Shown piece by piece: positions 26,101-33,488 of a stretch of 34,137 bases of DNA (the stretch's first letter is position 1; each line of letters starts with the position of its first letter). The stretch spans positions 1 through 34,137 of the forward strand of contig DAIDJT010000003.1 of the NCBI GenBank assembly GCA_027451265.1. Direction: 5' to 3'. A model generated the notes under the pieces. That model was not told the DNA's origin, did not search any database, and saw only the letters and a list, made by a program, of their open reading frames with translations. The stretch is from Bacteroidales bacterium (GTDB lineage: Bacteria; Bacteroidota; Bacteroidia; Bacteroidales; VadinHA17). The translations under genes and the position numbers were made by a program.

Positions 26101-26746
26101 CACCCTTGTACCCGGCTGCATATGACCCGATGCTATATGATTCCCAACTGATTGTGTCATCGGATCTCTGGCATGAACCGCTGCCCTGCGAGACAATCCC
26201 TCCCCTGAATCCCGCGCCAGAGACATTAATGTTCTCATTAAGTGTCAGCACACCCTTGACCATGAAAACCAGCACACCACCGGTGACCGAGGCAGAATCC
26301 CATTGCTGACATGAGAGCTGGGTATTTACAACCGCATCACGGTACGTCCTCACCTTCACAAGCTGTACCTTCGCCGCGGGATCATACGCGTTTAGTAAAA
26401 CACGGGTGAAATCAATCCGTCGGGTACCGGTATTGACTGTTGACACGATGATTATTTCATACTTTCCCGGAGTGCCAATTGTATTCTGGTAGTTGCCCTC
26501 AAGAGCGGCGCCGGCATTGATCCCCACGCCATTCATCTGCATGACCATCACGGTATCATTTGCAGCAAAGCCGGTGGCGTCATCAACTATAACGTAACCT
26601 GCGCCAACTGCATTGACCCTGGCGTACCTGTTGACCTGGCCGGTGAGGAGGGGTGTCTGCCCTGATACATAAATACAACCGAATGCTATCATCTGAATAA
26701 CAATCAGAAGATAAATCCTGGCTCTGTGACTGGTAGCAAAGGGCAT
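23135..26746 (-). CDS. Large T9SS cargo: Gly-rich adhesin with Ig-like repeats and type B (CHU_C) sorting domain
   Basis: 1203 residues. An N-terminal signal (IYLLIVIQMIAFGCIYVSG) is followed by a beta-rich region, then a Gly-rich region near residues 230-430 (TGGGGGNGRYSGGGGGANYG, NGAGGGGGGGLIW). Six Ig/PKD-like repeats of about 93 residues each follow. Their shared pattern is ITxNxxxADQTIC near the start, TYQWMSS in the middle and WYRRVVxSxAC near the end, each carrying a Cys pair. One more beta domain leads into the C-terminal sorting domain IPQGLTPNNDGINDFFNVEG, ending in GTYYYLLTING and GFIILRR, the gliding-motility-associated (CHU_C, type B) signal. Family knowledge: such proteins are secreted by T9SS and held at the surface, often as adhesins. 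It is the first gene of the surface operon; no TAnnTTTG box lies just upstream. Confidence 0.93.
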   Translation of the reverse strand: MPFATSHRARIYLLIVIQMIAFGCIYVSGQTPLLTGQVNRYARVNAVGAGYVIVDDATGFAANDTVMVMQMNGVGINAGAALEGNYQNTIGTPGKYEIIIVSTVNTGTRRIDFTRVLLNAYDPAAKVQLVKVRTYRDAVVNTQLSCQQWDSASVTGGVLVFMVKGVLTLNENINVSGAGFRGGIVSQGSGSCQRSDDTISWESYSIGSYAAGYKGEGIAFETATGLPLNPGFMKGKGANMTGGGGGNGRYSGGGGGANYGAGSQGDQEMAPDLCGGLMPGGRGGFSVAGFSTLNSGVYMGSGGGASVYLTTPTTSAGANGGGIVIIHADTIVGNGRIITASGAAAINNSAANAGAGGGGAGGSVIISTRHFLSTPVLSADGGKGGNNVNQNGAGGGGGGGLIWTTGPFAGTATVAGGQGGIHSGGDPNRDGSPGLVRSNLNLPLNGFLFNEIYIAYNLSQLDSICEGMIPPKLTGTRPAGGSGTYTYQWQRSYDNNTWSDLTGTSIEYTPTGTESATVWFRRVVSDGAGIIDRSLPVRIIVHPRITGNIIGSDTTLCYNMDPEELYPLNSGPSGGNGLYSYRWEESADNVTWVNAAGAGTAAVYNPQALISTMHYQRIVSSGACTSISIPVTVTILPAISGNSVTADQTICQGTLFSNLSGSTPAGGAAPSFTYQWMSSIDNTNWSAAAGTNNGIGYDPQNDAPSTTYYRRTVYSGPLNTCQSVSNTVTLVCHPSITNNVVAADQTICEGTSPATIDGTVPGDGAGAGTYTYQWMSSTNGLSFSNITGASSEDLPGATLTSGIWYRRVVTSSACTSTSNNVHITVDPRITGFAISLPAQGHDTICTGTAPALLSGTPGGGLGAFTYAWASSTDNTTFTPLSETGNSYQPGNLTATTWFRRTVTSGACTESSVFTITVLPQITGNVITANQTICNTNTAAALNGGTLSGGDGRFRYLWERMDSQSPGWVTASGSNNAATYQPPMLEETTQFRRSVFSGENNCCVSVSAPVTVTVDIMPLNISAGASRILLPYQFAAVLAGSFDGAGTSVWSYDFGSGNAEPVLATPLEKTTEVRKLEFGDNTFIFAVSNGACIAPEVSVTLTVPDLTIPQGLTPNNDGINDFFNVEGLEFTRNELVIINTAGAVVYRAADYRSNDPLGAWNGLDLNGREVPDGTYYYLLTINGAQDLDVPEYSAHISGFIILRR
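23640..25390. repeat. Six Ig-like protein repeats encoded in the adhesin gene
   Basis: Units of about 280 bases encode ITGN/ITNN...QTIC...YQW...FRR...SGAC modules. DNA identity between units is low but short words recur (for example ctcatccactggtatgt and ctcatccactggtaggt in two units), so the repeats are old or diversified. Confidence 0.7.
25490..26045. repeat. Gly-codon-rich low-complexity stretch in the adhesin gene
   Basis: The plus strand is dominated by gccgccacc and ccgccgcc words, giving runs of Gly on the coding (minus) strand. Local GC is higher than in neighbouring sequence and it creates false Pro/Arg-rich ORFs on the plus strand. Confidence 0.75.
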
Positions 26747-26828
26747 ATTGCGGTATTTGTTTGCTGAAATACTTTTAATTAAACTGATAATCGGGCAGAT
26801 TATTTTAGGAGCCCTGTGTTTATTGAGG

Positions 26829-29800
26829 CTAAACAGTGTAGAGAAGCGGAAACTCCACGGTAAATACCGTCCCTTTGTCCTGCTCCGTTGTAAACCAGAT
26901 TTTGCCTCCTGCTCCTTCTACATACCGCTTGACTATTGACAGACCGAGCCCCATTCCTGAAGATTTGGTAGTGAAATTGGGTGTGAACATTTTGGGAATA
27001 AGTTCACCCGGAATGCCTGTCCCGTTGTCTATAAATTTTACCCTGACGTGGGTATTATCAGCCGAAAGGACTATCCTGATCACGCCGTTTTTCCCGGAAG
27101 GGACAGACTGAATGGCATTCTTGAGTAGGTTGGAGAAGATACTGTTCAGATGTTCCCTGTCAGCCATCACCACTGCCTTATTGATTTTTCCGCTCTCAAG
27201 CGTAATGGTTGTGTTTTCGGCTTGGCCGAACATGGCAACAGTAGTATTGAGCTGGGCAAGTATATCAACCTCGGCCGGTTCTGCTACCGGCAGCTTGGCG
27301 AAGGAGGAGAAGGCGGACGCAATGTTTGACAGGTTCTCTATGTATTCAATCTGGTTGTCCGTAAAGTTCCTGATTCTCCTGTCGAAATCTGGCACCTTGT
27401 CGCTCCATGACTTTAACAATTGCTGCACATTCAGCTTCATCGGGGTGAGAGGGTTCTTGATCTCATGGGCAATCTGCCTGGCCATCTCGCGCCAGGCCAT
27501 CTCACGTTCTGTTTGGGCAAGCTTGCTTGCGCTCTCCTCCAGCTCATCAGTCATGCGGTTGTACTGCCGCACCAGCTCACCTACCTCATCACGGCTGTTA
27601 TAACTGATATGCTCGTTTTTCTTACCGTAGGCTACCGAGGCCATCGCCTGCTGAAGCATATTGAGCGGGCTGGTTATTCTCTCGCTGAGGAACACCGCCA
27701 CCCACATCATTATCAGCAGGAACAGCAGAGCAAAGTTGACAAGGGTAACAAGCAGGTTTGTCGTCTCCCGGGTCAGCAGGTTCTGCATTGTAAAATATGG
27801 TATGTTGAGATATGCAAGGAGCTTGTTGTCTTCATTGTAGAATGGAAGGTAGGCAGAAAGGAAATTCATTGTGCCTATGCTCTCAACGCCAATGTACTCT
27901 TCCCTGCCACCTGATGTAAGCATGCCATAGGCCACAGGATCAATCATACTTCCCTCAAGCTTGCGCGAAAAAACTTCGGGTCTCGATGTGGCTATCAGCC
28001 TGCCTGACGGCGAATAGAGATTGATGTCAGTAAAAAATACGTTTGAGAATTTGACCAGGAGATGGTTCAGTGTGGGATAATCAGGCGCCTGCCACCCTTT
28101 CTCCAGCGTCTCCTCCGAGGCAAGCTTGTGCTCCAGCTCTATTGAAAGTGAAGTGGCCTTCTCGCGTATGATCCTCGTATGATTGTTGCGGAATTGCCTT
28201 GTGCTGAGCATAAGTGCACCTGTTATCACTATAATGAAGACCACAGTAAGTACGGCTGCAAAGGAAAGCTGCAGACGCCTGCGGAAGGTATCAGTCTTCA
28301 AAATCTCCGCGGGCTTAAGTGTGAAGACAACCAGTAAGGTGAACACATAAATAAGTGTGACAATGAAGAGATAGGCAAATGTGATGATCCTGTCAAGCAG
28401 CTTAACTTTGGCAGTGGAAATTGCCAGGGTCATGTCACCAAGAGTATAATACAAATGCCGGTAATCACGGGTATCTTCAAACCTGAACTCTTCCCTCTCT
28501 GACTGACCTTCGGCAATTGATGTTTCATAGGGGTATTCCCCCGACCTCAGAACAAGGGTGCCCCGGCTGTACTTGGCATAAGAAATATCCTTAAGCATCG
28601 GGAAACGCTGATGGCCCCCGTCAAGAAGCAGCTCAGGGTATCCCGCCAGGAAGGTTTCAATATGACTGACGAGCTCAATAAAGAGCCCGTTGGTCACCCC
28701 GGGCGAGAGCTCATAAACGAGCTTTGACATGTACCACGCCCTGCCGGTCCGGTTACGCATGAAATAAAAACCAGTCTGTGTAATGGTGTCACCCTCATTC
28801 CTGATCCGGTTGTCAAACCAGTCAAAACAGCTTTTCGCTTCCGTACCCGTTGATCCCAGGCTGAGAGGAGAGTCATTGCGGCAGATCACGATGTTGATAT
28901 CGTAGTTCTCCCAGTAACCGTAGAAATACCCGTCTTCAAGATACCTGTAAACACCATTTATATCACCGGGAGTGATGATTTCCTTTTTGACCAGCCCCTC
29001 CAGGACGGTATCACCCTCCAGCGCCGGCCACATGTCAATAATCATCCCTTCTGCCACCATATCATTGTCGCTGGCCAGGGAGACGGCCATGACTTTCATG
29101 TTCCTCTCCTCCTTGAGGACCGAGTACCTGATGATCAGGGCTGTGGCAAGCAAGGCGGTGACTACTGAAAAAATAAGGGTTAGCGAAACCTCGGAATAGG
29201 CTTTTCTCTGCCAGATCAGTATGGCAGCAACCATTACAATGACCCACAGGATGCTCCATCCGCTGCAGTCGCTTCCCAGGAAACAGGCCAGCGGAAGCAG
29301 TATCAGTGAGCCGCCGGTAATGGCAATGGTTTCCCGCAGAGACCAGCCCTGTATCATCCGGAATGCACGCATGAAGAGTATCACCGGTACCGTCAGAAGC
29401 AGCATCACTGAGACAATCCCGGCAAGGCTCATGAAAGTCATGTCAAGAATCCTGAATGCTTCGAAGCTGATTGCCGAATTCACCACCAGGTCCCTGAAAT
29501 ATGCCTCCCCCAGGAGGAAGAGAACAAATCCCGATGCCAGCATCAGCAACGGGACCAGCGGCCTGAGCAGGCCCTTTCCGGTCCACGGGAGGTTGAACCT
29601 CCCGCTCCTGAAGGAGAACCTGATACCTGACAGGATCAGGATGCCGAGAAGCAACACATGGCCAACCGTCGGCATCAGCCGGCCTGCTGACCAGTTAAAT
29701 GGTGAAAACAGTTCCATGGAGGTCACCGAATGAGGCAGCCCCGTCAGGAGAAGAACAATGTAAACAGCCAGCAGGGCGAGAAAGGCCACGGCAATGCCAG

Positions 29801-30530
29801 ATGGCGGTTTCGCTTTCCGGTCAACCATGAGAGCGATCAGAACCACACACCTGACAACCAGGAAGAACACAATCATCCAGAGCAAAACAGGAATGGCGAT
29901 GAATATTGTGTTGGGCTTTTTATCAGGGAAAACCAGGCCGAAATGATACTCCTTCTCCGATCCAAACACCCTGAAACCAGAGGCAGAAGGATCAAAGGTG
30001 ATCCTGGTCTCATCCGGCAGATGAAATGTCTCAGGATAACCCGTCTTCAGAATATTGTTGACTATCGGATATTGCCTGTAAACCTTTATCAGTGCCAGCA
30101 TCTCATACCCCGGAAACCCCAGGTGCACCGGGATGAACCATCCGTTGCTGTAGAATACCGGCTTGTGCGTGTCAAAATGTTCCTCATAGATTACCGGGAA
30201 GGCAATGCTGTTGTCAGACCAGTAAGCAATATGTCCCTCCTGATAAACCAGCAGGGTTATTCCTTTCCTGTGTGCAGTGCTGCCCAGAGAACTGCGGAAC
30301 AAGGCTGCAGGATCACCGGTATCCGTGATCTCCTGCTCTGCCATGCGGAGAAGATTCCCGGCTTCATTCTCCAGCGATATAAGCCTGGCATCAACACGGG
30401 CCGTGCGGAACCGCCACTCAAGATCACTGAAATAAACCATGTCGGCAACTGCTGCCAGGGTAAAGGCAACCAGCAGGGCAACTCCTGCAGTCCTGATATT
30501 CTTCAGTCTCTCAGCCATAAGACTATTCAT
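26829..30530 (-). CDS. Large membrane sensor histidine kinase, NtrY-like
   Basis: 1233 residues from ATG 30530, which overlaps the rlmH stop by eight bases; ATG 30518 (MAERLKN), just past that stop, is an equal candidate, while the track start at 30551 is less likely. The N-terminal half has one helix, a sensor loop of about 170 residues, then about eight transmembrane helices (near 210-480). A second extracytoplasmic region, two helices near 730-800, a third loop and a last helix follow. HAMP is near 950-990 (ERITSPLNMLQQAMASVAYG), HisKA has the phospho-acceptor IAHEIKNPLTPMKLN near 1020, and HATPase_c has NLLKNAIQSVP, DNGTGIPG and GMGLGLSIVKRY. The HEIKNPLTPMKLN form is typical of NtrY-type kinases. 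No response regulator is in the window. It lies 82 bases before the adhesin gene on the same strand. Confidence 0.92.
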   Translation of the reverse strand: MNSLMAERLKNIRTAGVALLVAFTLAAVADMVYFSDLEWRFRTARVDARLISLENEAGNLLRMAEQEITDTGDPAALFRSSLGSTAHRKGITLLVYQEGHIAYWSDNSIAFPVIYEEHFDTHKPVFYSNGWFIPVHLGFPGYEMLALIKVYRQYPIVNNILKTGYPETFHLPDETRITFDPSASGFRVFGSEKEYHFGLVFPDKKPNTIFIAIPVLLWMIVFFLVVRCVVLIALMVDRKAKPPSGIAVAFLALLAVYIVLLLTGLPHSVTSMELFSPFNWSAGRLMPTVGHVLLLGILILSGIRFSFRSGRFNLPWTGKGLLRPLVPLLMLASGFVLFLLGEAYFRDLVVNSAISFEAFRILDMTFMSLAGIVSVMLLLTVPVILFMRAFRMIQGWSLRETIAITGGSLILLPLACFLGSDCSGWSILWVIVMVAAILIWQRKAYSEVSLTLIFSVVTALLATALIIRYSVLKEERNMKVMAVSLASDNDMVAEGMIIDMWPALEGDTVLEGLVKKEIITPGDINGVYRYLEDGYFYGYWENYDINIVICRNDSPLSLGSTGTEAKSCFDWFDNRIRNEGDTITQTGFYFMRNRTGRAWYMSKLVYELSPGVTNGLFIELVSHIETFLAGYPELLLDGGHQRFPMLKDISYAKYSRGTLVLRSGEYPYETSIAEGQSEREEFRFEDTRDYRHLYYTLGDMTLAISTAKVKLLDRIITFAYLFIVTLIYVFTLLVVFTLKPAEILKTDTFRRRLQLSFAAVLTVVFIIVITGALMLSTRQFRNNHTRIIREKATSLSIELEHKLASEETLEKGWQAPDYPTLNHLLVKFSNVFFTDINLYSPSGRLIATSRPEVFSRKLEGSMIDPVAYGMLTSGGREEYIGVESIGTMNFLSAYLPFYNEDNKLLAYLNIPYFTMQNLLTRETTNLLVTLVNFALLFLLIMMWVAVFLSERITSPLNMLQQAMASVAYGKKNEHISYNSRDEVGELVRQYNRMTDELEESASKLAQTEREMAWREMARQIAHEIKNPLTPMKLNVQQLLKSWSDKVPDFDRRIRNFTDNQIEYIENLSNIASAFSSFAKLPVAEPAEVDILAQLNTTVAMFGQAENTTITLESGKINKAVVMADREHLNSIFSNLLKNAIQSVPSGKNGVIRIVLSADNTHVRVKFIDNGTGIPGELIPKMFTPNFTTKSSGMGLGLSIVKRYVEGAGGKIWFTTEQDKGTVFTVEFPLLYTV

Positions 30531-30999
30531 GATGATAAGGATCCCCGGCATTGACCGAAAGCACCCTGTATAGTTGTTCCGCGAACAATAATCGTACCAC
30601 CTGGTGCGAGAAGGTGAGCCTCGAGAGCGAAAGCATATGGTCTGCCCTGGCTGTCACCGATGGGTCAAAGCCGTAAGGGCCTCCCACAACAAACACTATT
30701 CTTTTGGACTGTAGCATCATCAGTTTGCGCATCCATTCAGCCATCTCAAGAGTTGAATACAATTTCCCCCGTTCATCAAGCAGAACCACATGATCATCAA
30801 CCCGGAACTGTGCAAGCATCTTCTCCGCCTCCCTGGCTTTCACCCATTCTGCAGGACGGCTGCCCGGATTTTTGACATCAGGCAGGGTGATGATCTCCAG
30901 GCGACAATATTTTGAGATTCTCTTCTCATATTCCGCCACGCCGTCACTTATCCATGACTTATCAGTCTTTCCCGCCAGCAGCAGCGCTATCTTCATCAC
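30523..30999 (-). CDS. rlmH: 23S rRNA (pseudouridine(1915)-N(3))-methyltransferase RlmH
   Basis: 158 residues from MMKIALLLAGKT (the second ATG, one codon later, is equally likely). SPOUT-class methyltransferase features are clear: KIALLLAGKT at the start, VVLLDERGKLYSTLEMAEWM in the middle, and the SAM-binding knot IVFVVGGPYGFDPSV. The conserved end SLSRLTFSHQVVRLLFAEQLYRVLSVNAGDPYHHE follows. The protein methylates pseudouridine 1915 in helix 69 of 23S rRNA on assembled 70S ribosomes. Its stop overlaps the possible start of the histidine kinase gene, so they are probably co-transcribed. It is divergent from the DUF4783-nadC operon. Confidence 0.97.
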   Translation of the reverse strand: MMKIALLLAGKTDKSWISDGVAEYEKRISKYCRLEIITLPDVKNPGSRPAEWVKAREAEKMLAQFRVDDHVVLLDERGKLYSTLEMAEWMRKLMMLQSKRIVFVVGGPYGFDPSVTARADHMLSLSRLTFSHQVVRLLFAEQLYRVLSVNAGDPYHHE

Positions 31000-31023
31000 T
31001 CGCCCGTTTTATATCGGGTATGG

Positions 31024-31031
31024 CAAATATA
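31024..31031 (-). promoter_or_regulatory. Bacteroidetes -7 promoter box for rlmH
   Basis: The minus strand reads TATATTTG, a full match to TAnnTTTG, 25 bases before the rlmH start, in the divergent intergenic region. Confidence 0.5.
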
Positions 31032-31092
31032 GCAATTAAGCCCTTTAATGCAGGTGCGGCGCCGGGATAATTAAAAGTGGTTCGGTTTTTGA

Positions 31093-31110
31093 TATATTTG
31101 GTTAAATTTG
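31093..31110 (+). promoter_or_regulatory. Two adjacent -7 promoter boxes for the DUF4783-nadC-yihY operon
   Basis: TATATTTG (31093-31100) and TAAATTTG (31103-31110) both match TAnnTTTG and are ten bases apart, 36-53 bases before the ATG at 31146. Either could position a start; they may be alternative promoters. Confidence 0.5.
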
Positions 31111-31145
31111 CTTTGTCCTTACAGGGAAAGCATAAAGGAAACAAA

Positions 31146-31547
31146 ATGAGAAAGAAGATTATGGCAACGACGGGGCTGCTGCTCACCATTGCATTCCTGC
31201 TTGCTGCCCAGGATCAGCCAGGTGTACCCGCAGGTATCGCAATCGCGTTCCGGACCGGGAGCGCTTCCGGACTCTCCCAATACCTTAACAAAACCGTTGA
31301 GCTCGTTCTTCCGGGGAAAGAGGATTTCTACAGCAAGAGCGTTGCCGAGACCATACTGAAGGATTTCTTCACCCGCTATCGCTCACGCGAATTTGTCATC
31401 AAGCACCAGGGTGCAAGGGGCGATGCCCAGTATGCCATAGCAAACCTGGAGACTGACAAGGGTAAATTCAGAGTTTACTTCCTGCTGAAAAAGGTTGACG
31501 GCAATCCGCTGATACACCAGATAAGGATTGAGACTGACAATGAATGA
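31146..31547 (+). CDS. DUF4783-family exported protein
   Basis: 133 residues from ATG 31146. The track start (GTG 31077) lies ahead of the promoter boxes and is rejected. A signal peptide (MRKKIMATTGLLLTIAFLLAA) leads to a compact alpha+beta domain. It has IAFRTGSASGLSQYLNKTVEL, YSKSVAETILKDFFTRY, EFVIKHQGARGDAQYAIA and a closing FRVYFLLKKVDGNPLIHQIRIE. This pattern matches what I know of DUF4783, a NTF2-like Bacteroidetes family of unknown function often found beside nadC. It overlaps nadC by eight bases, so the two are probably translationally coupled, although one is exported and the other is cytoplasmic. Confidence 0.87.
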   Translation: MRKKIMATTGLLLTIAFLLAAQDQPGVPAGIAIAFRTGSASGLSQYLNKTVELVLPGKEDFYSKSVAETILKDFFTRYRSREFVIKHQGARGDAQYAIANLETDKGKFRVYFLLKKVDGNPLIHQIRIETDNE

Positions 31548-32382
31548 TAAGCAGCTGCGGTCATTTATAATCAATGCCCTCGCCGAAGACACCGGCGATG
31601 GCGATCACAGTTCCCTTGCTTCAGTCCCTGCCACTTCAACGGGCCGCGCCAGGCTCATAATCAAGGAAAACGGCATCATCTCAGGGCTTCGCGTGGCACG
31701 CGAGGTTTTCAGTATTACCGACCCATCCCTTCTTGTTGAGATCCTGCTTAGCGACGGTGACAGGGTTCAGTATGGCGACATTGCCCTGACAGTGGCAGGG
31801 AAGGCTCAGTCAATCCTGCGGGCCGAGAGACTGGTTCTGAACATAATGCAGAGAATGAGCGGTATTGCCACCAGCACAGCCCTTTATACTGAAAAAATCA
31901 GTGACACTCATTCAAAAATCACTGACACCCGTAAAACAACCCCCGGCATGCGGGCACTGGAAAAGGAGGCTGTACGCACAGGAGGAGGAGTAAACCACCG
32001 GATGGGCCTCTATGACATGATCATGCTGAAGGACAACCATATAGATTACGCAGGGGGAATAGCATCAGCAATCAGGGGCACTAAAAAATACCTTCGTGAG
32101 AAACGGCTTGACCTCAGAATAGAGGTGGAAGCCCGCAACCTGAAAGAGGTCAGGGAAATACTGGAAGCAGGAGACGTTGACCGCATCATGCTTGACAACT
32201 TCAGTACTGCCGACACGATGGAAGCAGTGGCTCTCATCGCCGGGAGAACGGAGACGGAATCATCGGGAGGCATCACCCTCGAAAACGTGAGGGATTATGC
32301 CCTGTGCGGCGTCGATTACATTTCAATAGGGGCTCTGACCCATCACATAAAAAGCCTTGATATGAGCCTGAAAGCCTATTGA
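31540..32382 (+). CDS. nadC: Nicotinate-nucleotide pyrophosphorylase (quinolinate phosphoribosyltransferase)
   Basis: 280 residues from ATG 31540 (MNDKQLRSFI); the track start at TTG 31528 adds four residues and is less likely. The N-terminal open-face domain has LAEDTGDGDHSS and ILRAERLVLNIMQRMSGIAT. The alpha/beta barrel has the signature DTRKTTPGMRALEKEAV, GGGVNHRMGLYDMIMLKDNH, then IEVEARNLKEV, RIMLDNF, SSGGITLENVRDYA and GVDYISIGALTHH. These are the quinolinate- and PRPP-binding residues of NadC. The enzyme makes nicotinate mononucleotide from quinolinate in de novo NAD synthesis. The gene overlaps DUF4783 upstream and is ten bases from the YihY gene downstream. Confidence 0.97.
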   Translation: MNDKQLRSFIINALAEDTGDGDHSSLASVPATSTGRARLIIKENGIISGLRVAREVFSITDPSLLVEILLSDGDRVQYGDIALTVAGKAQSILRAERLVLNIMQRMSGIATSTALYTEKISDTHSKITDTRKTTPGMRALEKEAVRTGGGVNHRMGLYDMIMLKDNHIDYAGGIASAIRGTKKYLREKRLDLRIEVEARNLKEVREILEAGDVDRIMLDNFSTADTMEAVALIAGRTETESSGGITLENVRDYALCGVDYISIGALTHHIKSLDMSLKAY

Positions 32383-32392
32383 AACCTATTTT

Positions 32393-33349
32393 ATGAGCGC
32401 CAGGGAAACGCTGATCGCAAAAACCAACGGGATTAGAAAAGCCGTACTGCCCGGCTTTGACGGAGCACCACTTGAACTGGTGGCAAAACTTATTGTAAAG
32501 GGACTCTTCGGCCGCGGAGTGCTTGTAACCAGGGCCTCCTCAATAGCCTTTAACATGCTGATGGCACTGCTCCCGGCAACAATTTTCCTCTTCACACTGA
32601 TACCGTTTGTGCCTATCCCGAACTTCCAGTCTGAGCTGGTAAAACTCTTTGAGAACTTCCTGCCGGTTTCAGCATACAACCTTTTCGAAACAACAATCAT
32701 CGATGTAATTACCAGAAGAAGCGGCACCCTTCTGGTAGTGATGTTCTTCGCAACGATCATCTTCTCAACCAACGGCATTCATGCGCTGATGCATGCATTC
32801 AACGTGTCGGTGCACGACTTCGCAAGCCGGTCATGGGTACAGCAGAGGAAGATTGCAGTATTCCTTCTCGTCTTTATCCTTATCATGTTCTCAGCTGCCG
32901 GTGCCCTGATCATTCTGAGCAGGCTGGTTGTAAACAGGCTTGTGGATATCGGAGTGCTGGAGATGAACCTGGTCTTCTACATCGTGATGACCTTCAAGTG
33001 GATACTCATCATTGTGATGCTGTTCTTTGCCATCTCTACCCTCTACTATCTTGTTCCGGCCCGCAGGAAGGACTTCAGATACATTTCCCCCGGGTCAATC
33101 CTCGCCACCAGTCTGTTCATCATCACCTCCCTTGCATTCTCGGCCTATGTAAACAATTTCGGCCAGTACAACAAGCTTTATGGCTCGATAGGGACCCTGA
33201 TAGTGATACTTATCTGGCTGTATCTCAACTCGGTGGCATTGCTTGTGGGTTTTGAGCTTAATGTCAGCATCAGGGCCGCCACCTGTAACCATGGAAACGG
33301 ATGCCGGCCGGAACCTCAGCACCCACAGCCTGCCGAAGTTCACGGCTGA
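32393..33349 (+). CDS. YihY/BrkB-family inner-membrane protein
   Basis: 318 residues, ATG 32393. Six hydrophobic helices are visible (IAFNMLMALLPATIFLFTLIPF; LLVVMFFATIIFSTNGIHALM; KIAVFLLVFILIMFSAAGAL; NLVFYIVMTFKWILIIVMLFF; ILATSLFIITSLAFSAYV; IGTLIVILIWLYLNSVALLVG). The family hallmarks are TRASSIAFNMLMALLP, ALMHAFNVS and the closing YNKLYGSIGTLIVILIWLYLNS. YihY proteins were once wrongly called RNase BN; their true function is unknown, with roles in export or envelope integrity proposed. The C-terminal tail after the last helix is short and polar and ends in PAEVHG. The DNA encoding that end, with its stop codon, is repeated twice more downstream. Confidence 0.93.
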   Translation: MSARETLIAKTNGIRKAVLPGFDGAPLELVAKLIVKGLFGRGVLVTRASSIAFNMLMALLPATIFLFTLIPFVPIPNFQSELVKLFENFLPVSAYNLFETTIIDVITRRSGTLLVVMFFATIIFSTNGIHALMHAFNVSVHDFASRSWVQQRKIAVFLLVFILIMFSAAGALIILSRLVVNRLVDIGVLEMNLVFYIVMTFKWILIIVMLFFAISTLYYLVPARRKDFRYISPGSILATSLFIITSLAFSAYVNNFGQYNKLYGSIGTLIVILIWLYLNSVALLVGFELNVSIRAATCNHGNGCRPEPQHPQPAEVHG

Positions 33350-33486
33350 GTATTGCTAGGCCACAGGGAAAAGAGCGACCGGCGGGCTGCCGAAGTTCAC
33401 AGTTGAGCAATCATATGGAAAAGGGCTGCCGGCGGGCTGCCGAAATTCACCACTGAGCTGTCCGCGGGGCAACGGATAAAAGCAGT
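33330..33486. repeat. Three degenerate copies of a 50-57 bp unit covering the yihY 3' end
   Basis: CTGCCGAAGTTCAC occurs at 33330 and 33387, and as CTGCCGAAATTCAC at 33437. The units are 57 and 50 bases apart and share a GGGAAAAG/GGAAAAGG and CCGGCGGG segment. In the yihY frame each copy has a TGA at the same place (VHG, VHS, IHH, then stop). Confidence 0.85.
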
Positions 33487-33488
33487 CC

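Noticed and set aside
26800-26840. Inverted repeat TGTTTA/TAAACA around the histidine kinase stop
   Set aside because: The stem is six AT-rich base pairs with no T-run; too weak to call a terminator.
29730-30554. 274-residue plus-strand ORF
   Set aside because: It lies entirely opposite the histidine kinase and rlmH genes, has no recognisable domain and an odd composition; it is an antisense shadow.
31077-31145. GTG-start extension of the DUF4783 ORF
   Set aside because: It covers two promoter boxes and would bury the signal peptide; ATG 31146 gives a normal signal peptide.
33330-33486. CRISPR-like repeat with 36-43 bp spacers
   Set aside because: Only three short, degenerate units; the intervening parts are themselves related and no cas genes are present.
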